A stretch of 64,000 bases of DNA, taken from assembly GCF_018320785.1 (NCBI RefSeq), contig NC_054877.1, forward strand, positions 10,435,030-10,499,029, in the 5' to 3' direction. This document shows positions 1 through 13,300 of the stretch, one piece after another. Position 1 is the stretch's first letter, and each line of letters opens with the position of its first letter. The position numbers and the translations under genes are program-made. The notes under the pieces were generated by a model, which saw only the letters and a program-made list of their open reading frames with translations, did no database searches and had not been told where the DNA came from. Origin of the DNA: Cheilinus undulatus (lineage: Eukaryota; Chordata; Actinopteri; Labriformes; Labridae).

Positions 1-3000
1 AGAAAAATATTTCATTTTTTTCTTGGTCATTGCACTCAAGCAGTCGTTTGCAATCTGCTTGACTAAAAGTTTATAACAATCTACTTTGGGTATTTAGATA
101 CCAACTGACTGCAGGTTAGCATGTCTATGTCTGATGTCAGACATTACTTGTTGGTCTTTGATGCAAACAAGAGCTCATACTTGATTTCCATGTCTCTCTT
201 TCTGTGGTTTGGTATCCCTGTGTGCTGTGTGCAACGAAGCCGCTGGTGATACAAACGACTGGGGGAGAATGAGCCACAGTGTTGTCGTGTTGTGTTGTCA
301 TAAACATGCTTTTAAAGGACATAGTGATAAAATGTTTAGCAAACAAATCTCACGGGATCCTAGTGAGATTGAAATGACGTGATGTGTCATTCAGAGATGA
401 GCCGGTTTTCAGACCTTGATCCTTTTTTCATGGATGGAATCCAGCTCCTGTTTAAATTTAGTTTCTTTATTCCATTTTATGAACACTTTAGATATCAAAA
501 AGGCAATATGGTGCCTAATCAAGAGAGAGGCAGCTGAGAACTGAAAGATGAGCTCTTATGATGTGCTGAGCTCTGAAAAGAGCTGCTATTCTCATCCCTC
601 CCAAAAAGGCTGGACAGACATGAATAAAGCCATAATTTTAGTTTACTAGTGAAATACAGATGATCACATCAGTTGATGGGATGATCTTTATTGTGTGCCA
701 GTAATTGCTGTGTCTACACAACCAATACAATCTGGAAGAAGGCTTCCCAGACCATCTCTGTATAGAGACTTAGCTATCTGGTATGAAACTTTTTTTAGTA
801 CACGTTGAGATGTATTCACACAAAGCATGAGGATTACCATTCGGTATTTCGATGGAGATAAATCCCTGCTAACTCTTTGTATAAATGTGGTCTTAATTCT
901 TTATTATTTCTTTCATTGTTCTTGAAGTGAATTTATGTTTTTATTTGCTTTTTCCTACCTCTGTCAGAGCGTGTAGCTGGCCCTCATGGACACACACTCC
1001 TTTGAACCTGCAAAAAAGACAAACCAATGAAGTGTTATTTAACCTGATGGACAATATGGGAATTTTTCTTCAGTGCTGATTTTAATGCCTCAAATCAGAG
1101 GTTTTTTGCTGACACATTAACAAAAAAAGGAGAAAGTCTAGTACACAAAATCTTCAGTTCCTCTTAGGTCAAGCATTCGCACTACTGGTTCATACATATC
1201 AAGACACGCTTCGTGACCTTCCTCTGCTGTGAGTAAACAGAGAAAGCAGGAAGAAAAGTAAAGAAATGGTCAACATTCCAGCACGCAAGACCAGACAAGT
1301 GATGGCTGTGAGAGCGTCTGCTAACGGAAGGATAATAGGCACTCAGTTGCTTCACCTGCATTCCACCCATTTCTTCCTCTACCTGGCCTATCAATTTCTG
1401 CATTCTTGATAACATAAACATGAACTTTGAAGAAGCTCAATCACTCATGTGCCTTCCTTATGCATCCAGAGAAACTGATTTAGCTTGATGATTGCTTTTT
1501 TGAGCATCTAGAATCCGAATCTAAGCAGTTGGAAAATGCCCTTAACCCAGGAAACACCATGCACCCCTTCACCTTCAGCAAAACAACAGAGGAACATATG
1601 AACCAACTTTGTTCACCAGCAGCGTTGAAGGCCTCGTAATTCTGAGAGCAATGAAAAGGTCAACTTTGTGGGTTTCTTGTTGGATTTTAGCGAACAATGA
1701 CCCCCTTTAGTGTGTGCTTGTTAACACGCACAATCCTCTAGACGTGTTCAACAAAGATGGCATTGTAAAAGATGCCATGCACATGTGGGTGAACAAATAC
1801 ACAGATGCAGACATGCACAACTGCAGAGAAATGAATGCATGTCTGTGCATGTCTGTGAGCATAAACTCCCCCACCCTGGAGCCCAGGGAGAGCACAGACT
1901 TAATCTGAAAGAATCACAACAGAATAATGAACATTACTACTCCAGGACACACAGCGTTGCGTGGAGCAGACTTGTCATTGCCATAAAGTTTATTTTGTTG
2001 ACAGACTTTTCCTTTTCCTGTTGTAAAATGTGAGACGAGGCTGGTTTATTTGAACAGCAGCTCTTAAAAACAGAGGCAGTTAAAAGTACTTGACATGAGG
2101 CAAAGGTGTTCTTTTACGCACTATAGAGGCCATAAAAGAAAAATAAAGGTAACAGAATGGAGAAAACAGAGAAAAAAACAAGAAAAAGTGTATTGCAAGA
2201 AAGACCTGCCACTTCAGTATGTGAAAGTACTACAGCAGGGAAATGATCATTAATAGCCAAAGTCCAGATTTATTTTTTACTGTGGTGGCCGAGGGACACT
2301 GACTTAAAAGCAGACGGATTGGCCAGATTCTATTCCTTTCATCAGGCAAATCCACCTTGCAAAGCTCCAATCTGAACCAATCAGCGTCATTTAAGGAGAA
2401 CGAGGCGGTAACTATGAGCAGGGTTAAGTTGTATTGGAAGCTGATAATAACGGCAATGTAGTGATTAGCTTAGCTACTTGTAGCTACCTACAAGTACAGA
2501 GGGTAAAAGTTAATGTAAACTATATTAAACTCATATGAATGTTTGCCCCCCCCAACTAACAGTCAAATTGAGACACCTGGGCAGGTGTGTGATAAAGACT
2601 TCATTTATAAACACATAAATATGTCTTGGATTTCTCTTTCATAGATAAACTCAAGGACATCTATTTTGAAATTATGTTGTCTTTTTTTAAGTTTATAAAG
2701 CTAAAAGTTATTTTAATGCCACAATCAGTTTGTATCAGATCAAATCAAACCAGACTGATCAGGTTGGATCAAACCAAACTGTTTTGTGTTTCAATAAATC
2801 ATCAGTGAATTGAAATACAGCATGTAAATCAAGATTATAATCAAAGTATTTTGAGAAAGAGAGATTCACACTCCCAAAAGACATAAAAGATTTTCATTTC
2901 TCTGAATGTGCTAAAGCTGTCTAATGAATTATCATTGGTCCAAAAACACAAACAGAAAAACTAAACAAGAAAACAAAAACTGAAAATGTACACCATTTGT

Positions 3001-4179
3001 TTAAACCCTCTTACTTCTGCCAAAAGGCTAGTTTGTACTGTTAAATACTACTGTAACAATTGTCTTAGTTACATTAAAAGCTTACAACACCAAAAGCCCA
3101 GTGACTTAATGCAGATGATGACAACATGCAGTGTTTTGTTTACCTCATGTAACAATTAAAAGCTCATGGCTCAACAAATGAACAAGATACGCCTTACAGC
3201 ATCTCTGACTTGTTTGAGTTTGGGGTTATTTTGTTTGGAGATTAGACTGCCTGTGCTTTGGGTATCAAGGGAAAAATGCTAATAAGCTGTCTACACTGTA
3301 TAAAGTCTCAGCTCTATGTTATTGTGACGTATTAGCTCATAAAACCAGCTTACATTGTACAGCTCCATTACAAACGTGTGGTGTTATAAATAGACCAATA
3401 GAAAGCCTAACTTTAAGACTGAAAGTTGAGGACAAAACCTTTCCAAAGTATCATTCTGCTCTTTTTTGTCTGACCAACCTTTTACCATAGTTTCCTAAAG
3501 ATTTACACGAGTGTTTACAGCCTCCTCCTGCTCTCTTGTGTCAGACAGGCCAATTTTTGTGTTTTTTTGCCTCGGGGCAGCTGCAGCTGCTCTAACAGGA
3601 GCTGGCAGTTTTGTATAGTTAATAGGCTGTGTTTGACACAGTTTCTAACTAACCCCAAAAGTAAACAGGTCACAACCACAGACTCATGGGCAAAAGAAAG
3701 AAGAGAGAGTTGGAAGAAGAGGCAGATAGAGGTATTAGAAGTGGTCATTAACTCAAAGTGGCAGGTGTTAGATGAAATGACTCATACAATGTTTGACGTC
3801 ATATGTGCAGAAACATTTTGATCTTAATTTAAAACTAGCAATTACCCAGCGACCTGAAAACCTGCACCTTAAAAAGGTATGAATGTTTGACAGCTAGCCC
3901 ATCATGTGATTTATGGCATTACTGTTGAATTATGAAGCACTTATACCTGATAGGTCTTTTTATTAAATCTTTGAGAGTGCTAAAAGGAAATCACCACTCT
4001 GTTTCTCATGCACAAGTTATTCATTTTATATGATCCTGTGATAATCTATCAGAAGAATAAGGTGGATATTCTCATGCTGTAATAATAATTAAAAATAAGC
4101 TGTAATGTAAGACTTTATAAAGACTGGGCATATTTAATCCCTTTTATTGAAAGGAAAAAGATTGGTTTTAGTTACCAAC
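1..4179. other. tesk2 intron or beyond; no gene seen
   Basis: Neither strand shows the next TESK kinase exon or any other recognisable coding exon. The sequence is AT-rich and single-copy in appearance. A 9-bp inverted repeat (TACTTGTAG, CTAC spacer) lies at about 2475-2496. Short open frames here lack domain signatures and splice support. Confidence 0.6.
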
Positions 4180-4301
4180 CTGAGTATGTTTGGATGACAA
4201 AGCCGGTTCATTAGTTGAACTTCTCTCAACATGTTGGCTCTGTTGCTGCTCAGCTTGTTCATCTTCAGAGCCATGACTTGGTCTGAAGCTCGATGACGAA
4301 C
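4180..4301 (-). CDS. tesk2: tesk2 coding exon 3 (VAIK lysine and alpha-C region)
   Basis: A 122-bp exon. The acceptor is TTTTTCAG ending at 4302 and the donor GT is at 4179-4178. It encodes [17 protein letters not shown], in which the lysine of ALK is the ATP-anchoring residue, followed by [15 protein letters not shown]. It ends in phase 2 within an Arg codon. The next kinase exon is not in the window. Confidence 0.95.
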
Positions 4302-7300
4302 CTGAAAAACGTCAAATGACATCAGATTTTAATATAATATATGACAAGGACAAGTCTCCCTGTATGCCCTCAACTGATGTGAGAAATAGCCAGTTCAATT
4401 CCAGCCTGGGTCAGTGACCTTGAACTGATAAAAACACTGCTCTTCTATAAGAGATACTTAAAAAAATCTGGCTCATTCAGCAAGAAAACAAAGGAAACAG
4501 AAAAGGAAGACAGCAGAGAAAAGAGAACTGAAATGAGGTCAGTCACGACTGATAAGCCGTGACTCGGTACATTCGTCAATGCAGAGCTTCAAAATCAATT
4601 TTGTATTATTGGGATTTTAGTTTCCATCCAGTTGTTACACAAAGGTGGTATAACACCCATCCATCCGTGGTTAGCTGGAGTGTTTCCCAGCATGCCTTGG
4701 GCGGCAGGCATGTCAGTGAATGAAGACAACAAAGAAATCCCTCTAGCTGAAGTTAAGCCTGTGCAAACATGTGGTTGCAAAATCCTACAATCCTGTGAGA
4801 CCCAATATTTCCCTAACTTTTGATCATAGCATTACAGCACAACACCGAGTATGTTTACATGCACGCTGATACATTGATTATTATCTGACCTCTGGAGTCA
4901 CCTGATTACTTAAGTAGTCATGTAAACAGTGAAATCTGCTGTGCTTTATCAAATAAAGGCCACTATCAGTAAATGAAAAATCAGATATACACACCTTGCT
5001 TTCTATACAGTAATCTGTTTTAGTTAGAGCGTTTATAGCATTTCAAACATGCCGTGTATCGGCACCGGTTGCATTCAGCTGGTAGAACAGGCGCCCATAT
5101 ACAGAGGCTAGAGCAGGAATCATCAACTTTGGTATCTACAAATAGATATCTGAGACATTTCCAGCATGTCTTTAATACTAGATATTCAGCATTAGTTCTA
5201 ACAAGGGAAGCCTGATATTGGCTTTTGCAGACATGCCGATATTTACAAAATAATAGCTTTAAAGTGTAAGGAACGATGATGAATGAAGACAAAAACATCA
5301 GCTGAAGCAGGTCTACTGGTCCAGCCTAAAACTCCACTAATGTAGGTGTTTATATGGCAAATACTGACAGCTGATTTAAAGCCAAGATATCAGCTTTAAA
5401 TGTCAGCATCCCTAGTTCTATTAAATGATATTCTTTTAACCTTTATGGTGTTTTATGGATGGGTTTTATACATAAATACTTGTTGAAACTGGTGTTTCAT
5501 TTACCAAGAAAAGTTTGAAATCTTTGTGACTTTTGTTTTCAAGAGGCTACATGCTTACACATTTCATTTTACCATTTTTAAAAAGGTGTTGATGCTTTCA
5601 TTTCTTGCAGAGATCCTTAGGTTTGTATCATAATATAAAGGAAATGTAAAATAACAGAAGGATTGCGAACAGCTCTTTTCATACACAAGGCCCTGGAAAT
5701 ATAAGGATAAGTATTAGGACAGCCACCCCAGAAGTTTTCCTGATTTACTTGTTCACACTTGTCCCTCACAGCAGGAAGTTTTCCCTGTCATCTAAAGAAT
5801 AGGTGGAGAGGGGAAAACACTAAGGATCCAGCAGGGAGCTGGGTCAGACTGGTGGAAATGTTCTTATAGGGAAAGAAAGAAATCAAACTATTGATGGAAT
5901 CATGTTAACAAAGACAACACATTACTGAAGTGCACAGAAATGTCCATCCGTCCAACCATCCAACCATCCATCCATTTCTATTAGGGGTGCACCGATCGAT
6001 TGGCCAAAATCGGTATCGGCGCCGATTTCCTTAATTTTAGGAGATCGGCGCCGATCCTTGTAAATAAGATCGGTGCATAAGATCGGTTTCATACGCCTCT
6101 ACCTACTAAAATGTGAAAAATGAAAGACTAAAGGAGCTGATATAATTTAGTAGTTTGGACAGCAATGCTCTAAACTTTTCATTTATATTTGAGAGAACTA
6201 CCTCATGTGCAGTTAAAACAACAAGTTTGTATTGTTTCACGGGTATTGTTCAGTGTTATTCAATAAAATAAGATTTGAACATTGGTGTATGCTGTCAGTT
6301 ATAAAAAAATCGGTATCGGCCAAAATCCGAATCGGCAGGTCAGGCTCTTTAAAGATCGGTGATCAGGGATCGGCCAGAAAATTGCAATTGGTGCACCCCT
6401 AATTTCTATACCATTTATCCCATTCAGGGTCACGGGGGGCTAGAGCCAATCTCAGCTGTCATTGGCCGAGAGGCGGGGTACACCCTGGACTGGTCGCCAG
6501 TCAATCGTAAGGCTGACATGTAGAGACAAAAAAGCAGGCACTCACCAATTCAGAGCCACCAATAGGGCTGGGCAATTAATCACAAACTAGATTAAATTGA
6601 AATATGGCCTGCTGCAATTTACAAATCTCAGAAGGTGCAATATTTCTTTAGCATGGAATGCATCAAAACATCACTTTAATACATTCATTTTTTGCAGCAG
6701 CTGAGATTTTATGCACATTATGAAAACATTTAAGCGTCATTTTTTTATTAGAATGGTTTACATAAATTTCTGTTTTTACATATTTTTCTTAATCAAAATG
6801 AGTGACATAACAATGATGATTTCCTTTAAAAGAACAACTGATATGAAATTTGCAATATAAGCAAAATAATTATCAGATTTTTAAATCATTCTGCCCTAGT
6901 TCATTCTCATATTGATAAAGCTTAGCATTAGTTCACAGAAGTCATATGCCCAGCTGTGATCAGCTGATAGCCAGCTTATACCAATTATTGCCTCCCAGCT
7001 CCCGTAGCCTGCTCTTCCCTTAAATATGACGAACTTCTCACTAATCCCTGCTTGCATAAATTACGATGCATCCCCCCTGCTGCTGGCAAAGCTTAACCTC
7101 CTCCACCCCTGCCACCTCATTTATAGCATAAAACTAGTTACACCCTTATATTCAGATTTATGCGACTATGGATGAATTGCTTCTGAAATCATTTCATTGT
7201 TTTCAATACACATTGTCATAAATGCTTCTATCAATATGGGGGTTTCTAGCTCTGTGCTCCCTGGAAAGTATGTGCATGTTGCTAGATTATTTTTGACGCT

Positions 7301-10300
7301 GGAGTACCCAGACAGAACCCACACATGCATAAGGAAAACATGCATATTCCACACAGAAAGGCCCTGACCAGGAAGCGAACTTGCCGTGAAGCAACAGCGC
7401 TAACCCCTGAGCCGCTGTTCAGCTTGCAGGTAAAAGTGTAAAATCATATTACTACCATTATCTGATTATTCCAGATTATCGGATTAATATGAACATGTCA
7501 ACGTCCTCAATGTCTGGTTTCCAGAAACTGACCAATAAATAGTGCTGTTGGTATTGTTTATGAATATTGGCCTGTCACAAACATGACTGGAGCTGAGTAC
7601 TGGAGGGCAAAAGAGCTTAGAACAGTCTAACATTGACCACTATGTGGAGCTGCAGCACCAGCATTTTCATTTTCATTTAAACTGTACATGTTCGGGGCGC
7701 ACCGGTAGTCGAGTGGTTAAGATGCTCACCATGTACGCGGGCAGCCCAGGTTCGAACCCGTCTGAGGCCCTTTGCTGCATGTCTCTCCCCCACTCTCGTC
7801 CCTGTTTCCGAGACTATCCACTGCCCTCCTCTATCTAATGAAAAAAGGCACGAAAAGCCCCCCCCCCCCAAAAAAAAACCTGTACATATTCATCACTTTA
7901 TGACCCTTATAGCACACCTGGGGCACAATTCGGTACTAAAATCAGAAAAGTTTTACCCAGAGCCTATCTTCAGTGATGTTTACATGCTGATTTATCTGTC
8001 CTATTGGAGAATATTTCCTCTTACATTGCCATCAGGATGAAAGTCTACAAAAGTATGGACAGTTTGATGGATTTCCGACGTGTTTGGGACAATAATGCTG
8101 CTGTTTGGGAAATGAAGGGCAAGAAATTCTGTATCATTCAATTATATCTGAGAGCTAATATCCCAACATTAACATAACTTAATGATATGACGATCACTGT
8201 CAGCTGTCAGTCAGTGTTCTGGCGCTGTAATGTTAGTCAAAAAGCAGTCATATTCTGCTCAGGTGAACAAAATATCTGATGACAGGATTAGGACACCTTT
8301 GACTGGTGGGTTTGTATTGTTCCATAAAGGAACAGCAGAGCATCTACCAGCATTAATGTGCTTTTTGCCCCTCTCTGGGTTTTCTTTCTCTGATGGGATT
8401 CTGTAGAAGTTTATCTCAGGCTTCCTTCCTCATCAGTATACACATTACATTGAACAACAAACTTTTTTTATCAAAAAAAAAAACTTTTATAAAACTGGCT
8501 AAAACAAAAGGGTGTCAACCATGAGCTTACTTCATGTGCACTCTCAAGTACTCACCAAAAGCAAATGCATTAATCTATAAATGTTTGTTACTTTTAAAAA
8601 GCATGAAACCTTTTGTTACATGTCTCTTCATTGGGCCTAGTCCTGCACAGCCTTTAATGCAGGGTGACCCAAGGTATTCACAGAAAACCACAACCAAACA
8701 CATTACTACCAAGAATACAAGCTCTTCTGGCTGCACTCATGTGCATGCATATAGGAAACATCAACCAGCAAACCACAGAGAGACAGCACATCAAGTGACT
8801 GAGCTCCTGCAGACAAATCAACCAACCAACACTTCTCACTTCCTGACAGCAAAAATATAATTAAACCTTGATGCAGGTTTTAATCTGGTAGGCTAAATTG
8901 ACCCCAGGCTTTATAGAGAAACAGTCTTCTGCCATAAAGAGCCACTTTGAATTTATCAAGAGGTACGGGCATGCAATGAAGAGCAGGAAATCATTAGGGA
9001 CTATCAAACATGCATGCAAAACCAAGCTGCATACTGTTGAATTAGAGCTATGATCATAGCTTGGCTAACACTCTTCTCACATAAATCAACACCTTGACTA
9101 TTTCAAACCACAGTTAGAATTACACACTGCTAGTGGGAACTTGCTATATGCTGTGCTGTGAAAAATGAAAAGATAGCATGATTGGACATAAAGGATAACT
9201 TGGCAAAAGTTGTGGAACAGCTGTTTCTTGGATAATTTGCAAACAATTTTTGAAGTGCTACCTATCATACAAGAATAAAAAAAGTTTATGTACAACTATC
9301 CTGGTAGCATGCTAATTATTTAATCCTTGTTGTATTCAGTTAAAAATGTCAGGAATTTATCAATCAAGCTTTCAAAATGTAAAGAATCTCAGCCACTTGT
9401 TATCATTTTGATGGTAAATACAGAGTCCTTTGTATCCTACTCAGTTAGGTGGTCACAAAACCCAACTTCTTAACTTTGATATGATACAAGTATAAATCAA
9501 ACAATACTGAGATCATCTTTTATATCATGGCCAAAGAAAAAAAATCATGCAAAGTGCCTGATATTGTGTTTTTCTTGGTTTCAATTCCCGAAACTGCAGG
9601 CAAACCCTTCGAAACATTGCATAAGTATTTATTAGAGCTGCACACACAACAACACAACATTTTTCTTTCAATGTGCAGGCCTAGCGTACAACCTCTTAGC
9701 AGTTAGGTAAACAAGATGGCTGCAATATGACGATACTACACAGCAGATAGAAATCTGCTACTGATCTCTGTTCATGGCACATAACATTGTGTCCCATACA
9801 ACTGTCAGACGTATAGCTTCCAACACTCTCTTGCCGTCCACACTGTGTAAGTTAAGAATTTTACTCTCCACTCTGAATTTTAGGCTTGCCTTATAACAGC
9901 ATGATACCACAGTTAATGTGGACAAACTGAAGAGAGGCGCTTCATATGTGTGAACCTTTGACAGCTTTGAGCTGATTTGTTTTGTCTCTGTGTTGACACA
10001 AGTCAGAGACACTTCAAAAACAGATGCAGATATTATCAATGCACAACTGTCTTTACACGTAAAAGAAGCTTACGAGCTCTGTTGCAAATGGAAAATGAAA
10101 GGAAATCAAAGGAGTATTCCTGTTAGACACTCCTGGGTCCTTGTCATCCACCTCTTTCATTGCTCCTCATCTATTGCTATAGGAGTGACAAAGAGGAAAC
10201 AGGTTTGGGGTGGCCAGACAAAAACGATGTGCCACATTATGCTGCATCGCTCGCATGCAAAAGGAATCATTTTAAACCAACTGTGTTGCTGACACTTGCA

Positions 10301-13300
10301 CTCAACATGTGTGGGTAGGACACTGTTATTTACCAATGTGCTGATGACTGACAGGGACGATGCCAACGATATGGATGCTTAACCAATACATGGTACACAT
10401 AGTTGCACACTTGGGGACAGTGATTGATATAAACCTGACCCATGACCTAAACACATCCAAAATCTGCAAAAAGGCCTGCAGAGACTGTATTTCCTGTGCA
10501 GATTGAATATTTTTAATGTATACAAGACCTTGATGGTGTTATACTGATCTTTTATCTGCCTTTTATCTTTCTTATTATTGTTCAATTCATTTTATGGGAA
10601 CCTTACTGTGCAAAATAATTGTCTCAGAGGCCAGCAAGATTATTGGCATTCAGCAACCATCTCTCACAAAGATCTCTGACAGACAAGTTTTGCAGAAAGC
10701 ACAGTCAAGCTTGTCCAGCTCTGACCACCATCTCCTGGAGGAATTCATTCCTCTTCCCTCTGGAGAGAGATGCAGGCTCCCTAGATCAAGAACAAACAGA
10801 TCAAATTCTCTTTTGTCCCGTCTGGAATTAATGCACTTAACTTGCACAAGCCTTGAGTATACTCTCCTTGTATGTCTTCTTATGGCATATTATTATACTT
10901 TTTATGAGAATCAGAGGATTATTTTTAAAATTGATGTTAATTATGAGCTGCAACTGTGATGTATCTTGTTGTGTGTTCTTGACTGTCCTTGTATCACCAT
11001 CTACCAACCAAATTTCCCTCCTGTGGGACGATAAAGTTCTTAACTGAACCAAACTAAGGCAATTTAAACAGTGCGCTCTCTCTAATTTACTTTAAATTTT
11101 GGTAAAAAAAAAAAAAAAATTGTACTTTTCAGTGATATTGATCATCAAAATAAAGCAGATTGTATAGCTTGAAAACAACATTCTGTCAATGATATTTTTA
11201 AGAAAGAAAATCTGGTGGCCAAGAACGGTAAGGTGGTCAAACAGGGAAAAAACTGAGAATCTGAACCAGCCAATCAAATTTGAGCCTGTGCCTCTCTACT
11301 TTGTTTTACTTTATTAAAGCAAGCGATGTGAAGACTTCACAAAAGATTTAACAATAACATTGATGACCTTCTCTAACCTTCTCTTTTATTACATTTGAAG
11401 ACCAAATAATTGTTTTTGTTTAAGATTAATCTAAATGAAAATAATCATTAGTTGTAGCCTTAATCCTTTACAGTCATCCATCAACAGAGCCAGAGTGCAG
11501 TGATGACACAGTGTACAGACAGAAAGGAAAATCAACTTAAAGATGGGTGGGGTCAATATGGATTATATAGGAGGAGGGGGATTAACAAGGAGAGTAAACG
11601 GACAAAGCCGCAAGTACAGTACAGAAATCTATATGAAGCACAAAGACTGAGGAATAAGTCACAGATTCATTGTTATTGAAACTTGAGCATTCAGAATAAA
11701 TGTTGCAAAAGTCTGAAATCATTGCAATGATTAAGAGACATACATTATTTTATGTCTGCTTTCAGACTAAGCATGTGCCTGCGTATCATTGCAATGCTGT
11801 AACACTATGCAACTTGAGCTATTTTTAGCTACTCTTGAATTTTTGGTGCCACTTCATCTATAATAAAGAGGGACATGCTGCCAACAGGTAGTGTGGAACA
11901 CGCAGAAAAGGAGATAAACACGGAGACTGTGAGTTTGTATATGTTGTTTTATCAAACTTTATATCGCAGACTGATCCATCACGTCATATTTTTGTCATAT
12001 TGTGCAGGCTTAGCGCAAAGTTACCACCATGATAGCAGAGAAACTATAAACAGATGATGATCTTCATTCAGAGTCCCCCCCCCCCGTCTCATTCATACAG
12101 ACACAAAAATGGCTCTGTTCAAGTTCAAAGGAAGGGGGCCTGGCTAGAAGAGCCGACAGTCTCCACCGCAGGACAGCAGAAACAACAGATGGCCACTCCT
12201 CTGAGGGCCTCCTCCTCCCCCCACATCCGTCTATCCTCCTCCTAGCCCCCCCCATTCCTCACTCTTCACATCCCCCCATCTGCATTTAGTCCCGATCCCC
12301 CTCTTTCTCCTCCTAGCTATGGCCTCCAATGAACCGTCATCCCTAATCCTCATCTTCCCCAGGAGCAACCCCAAGATCCTCTTTTTCTTCCACGCTGCCT
12401 TACTGCTTTATGATCTTGCACGACTCCCTCTTTTACAGCTGCGTGTTTCTGGAAATCATACCCCCCAGCGTTGTTTTTCTACAACTCTTTCTCCTCTACC
12501 CTCTTACCCTGGCTCCAGACAGCCTCTAAATCACCTTCTTCTCAAACTCTCCTCATCCATAAACCCCTAAACCTCCTCTCACCTCCATTTTTCATCCCCT
12601 TCAAAAGTCTTGCCAACCCAGCTCTATACCATCAAAAGCCTCCCCCCCCCCGTCTGGTTCCTCCTCCTCTTAGCCTCAACCTCCACTGCCATTAATTTCA
12701 CCACCTTTTTGTTCTTATCCCTGTCTGTCAGTCTCTTTGCCTTCAGGCGTTTCATCATTCTGCTCCATTTCCTCTTCTCTCTCTGTTTACCTAAGAATTC
12801 CTCTCTATCATAGTGCAAAAAAGTATGAACTCATATTTCCATTACTCAGAGAGAGGCTGAGGTGACTATCAGCATGCATGCAGAAGCATGGCCCACTGAA
12901 AGGTGCTGTGTATCTTCACTATGTCTGGACTTTTCAGTCTTGCACCCTAATTTTACTTAGGAGTCACAACAAGTGCCAAACAGGTCCATCCCTGAACAAC
13001 AGAGGCAGCATTGGTCAGAGCTGCTTCTATTGCATTTAGTTATAAATCATCACCAAATTTAGCTTTTAATCAATCAATACCAAACATTTTAGATAAAGGA
13101 CACAGCTATTTGTTACCATTCTTCTGTGTGAGTTCAACTGTTGACACCTGAGTGGGACAAAATGTGGATATGGCAGAATATTATCCTCACTACTCCATGT
13201 GATGCAGTCATGCTGGTGCATTTGACTCACCAGTAGCTGCTTCATGACACCTCACATTAGCAGAGGTCAGCTCTTCTTCCAGCACCAAACAAATACTTCA

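Noticed and set aside
1..4179. Search for the remaining tesk2 kinase exons
   Set aside because: No minus-strand segment encodes the expected catalytic-loop region, so the rest of the gene is beyond the left edge rather than missing.
12319..12813. Overlapping 60-83 codon frames rich in Leu, Pro and Ser
   Set aside because: Explained by the pyrimidine bias of the tract. No splice sites or domain support them.
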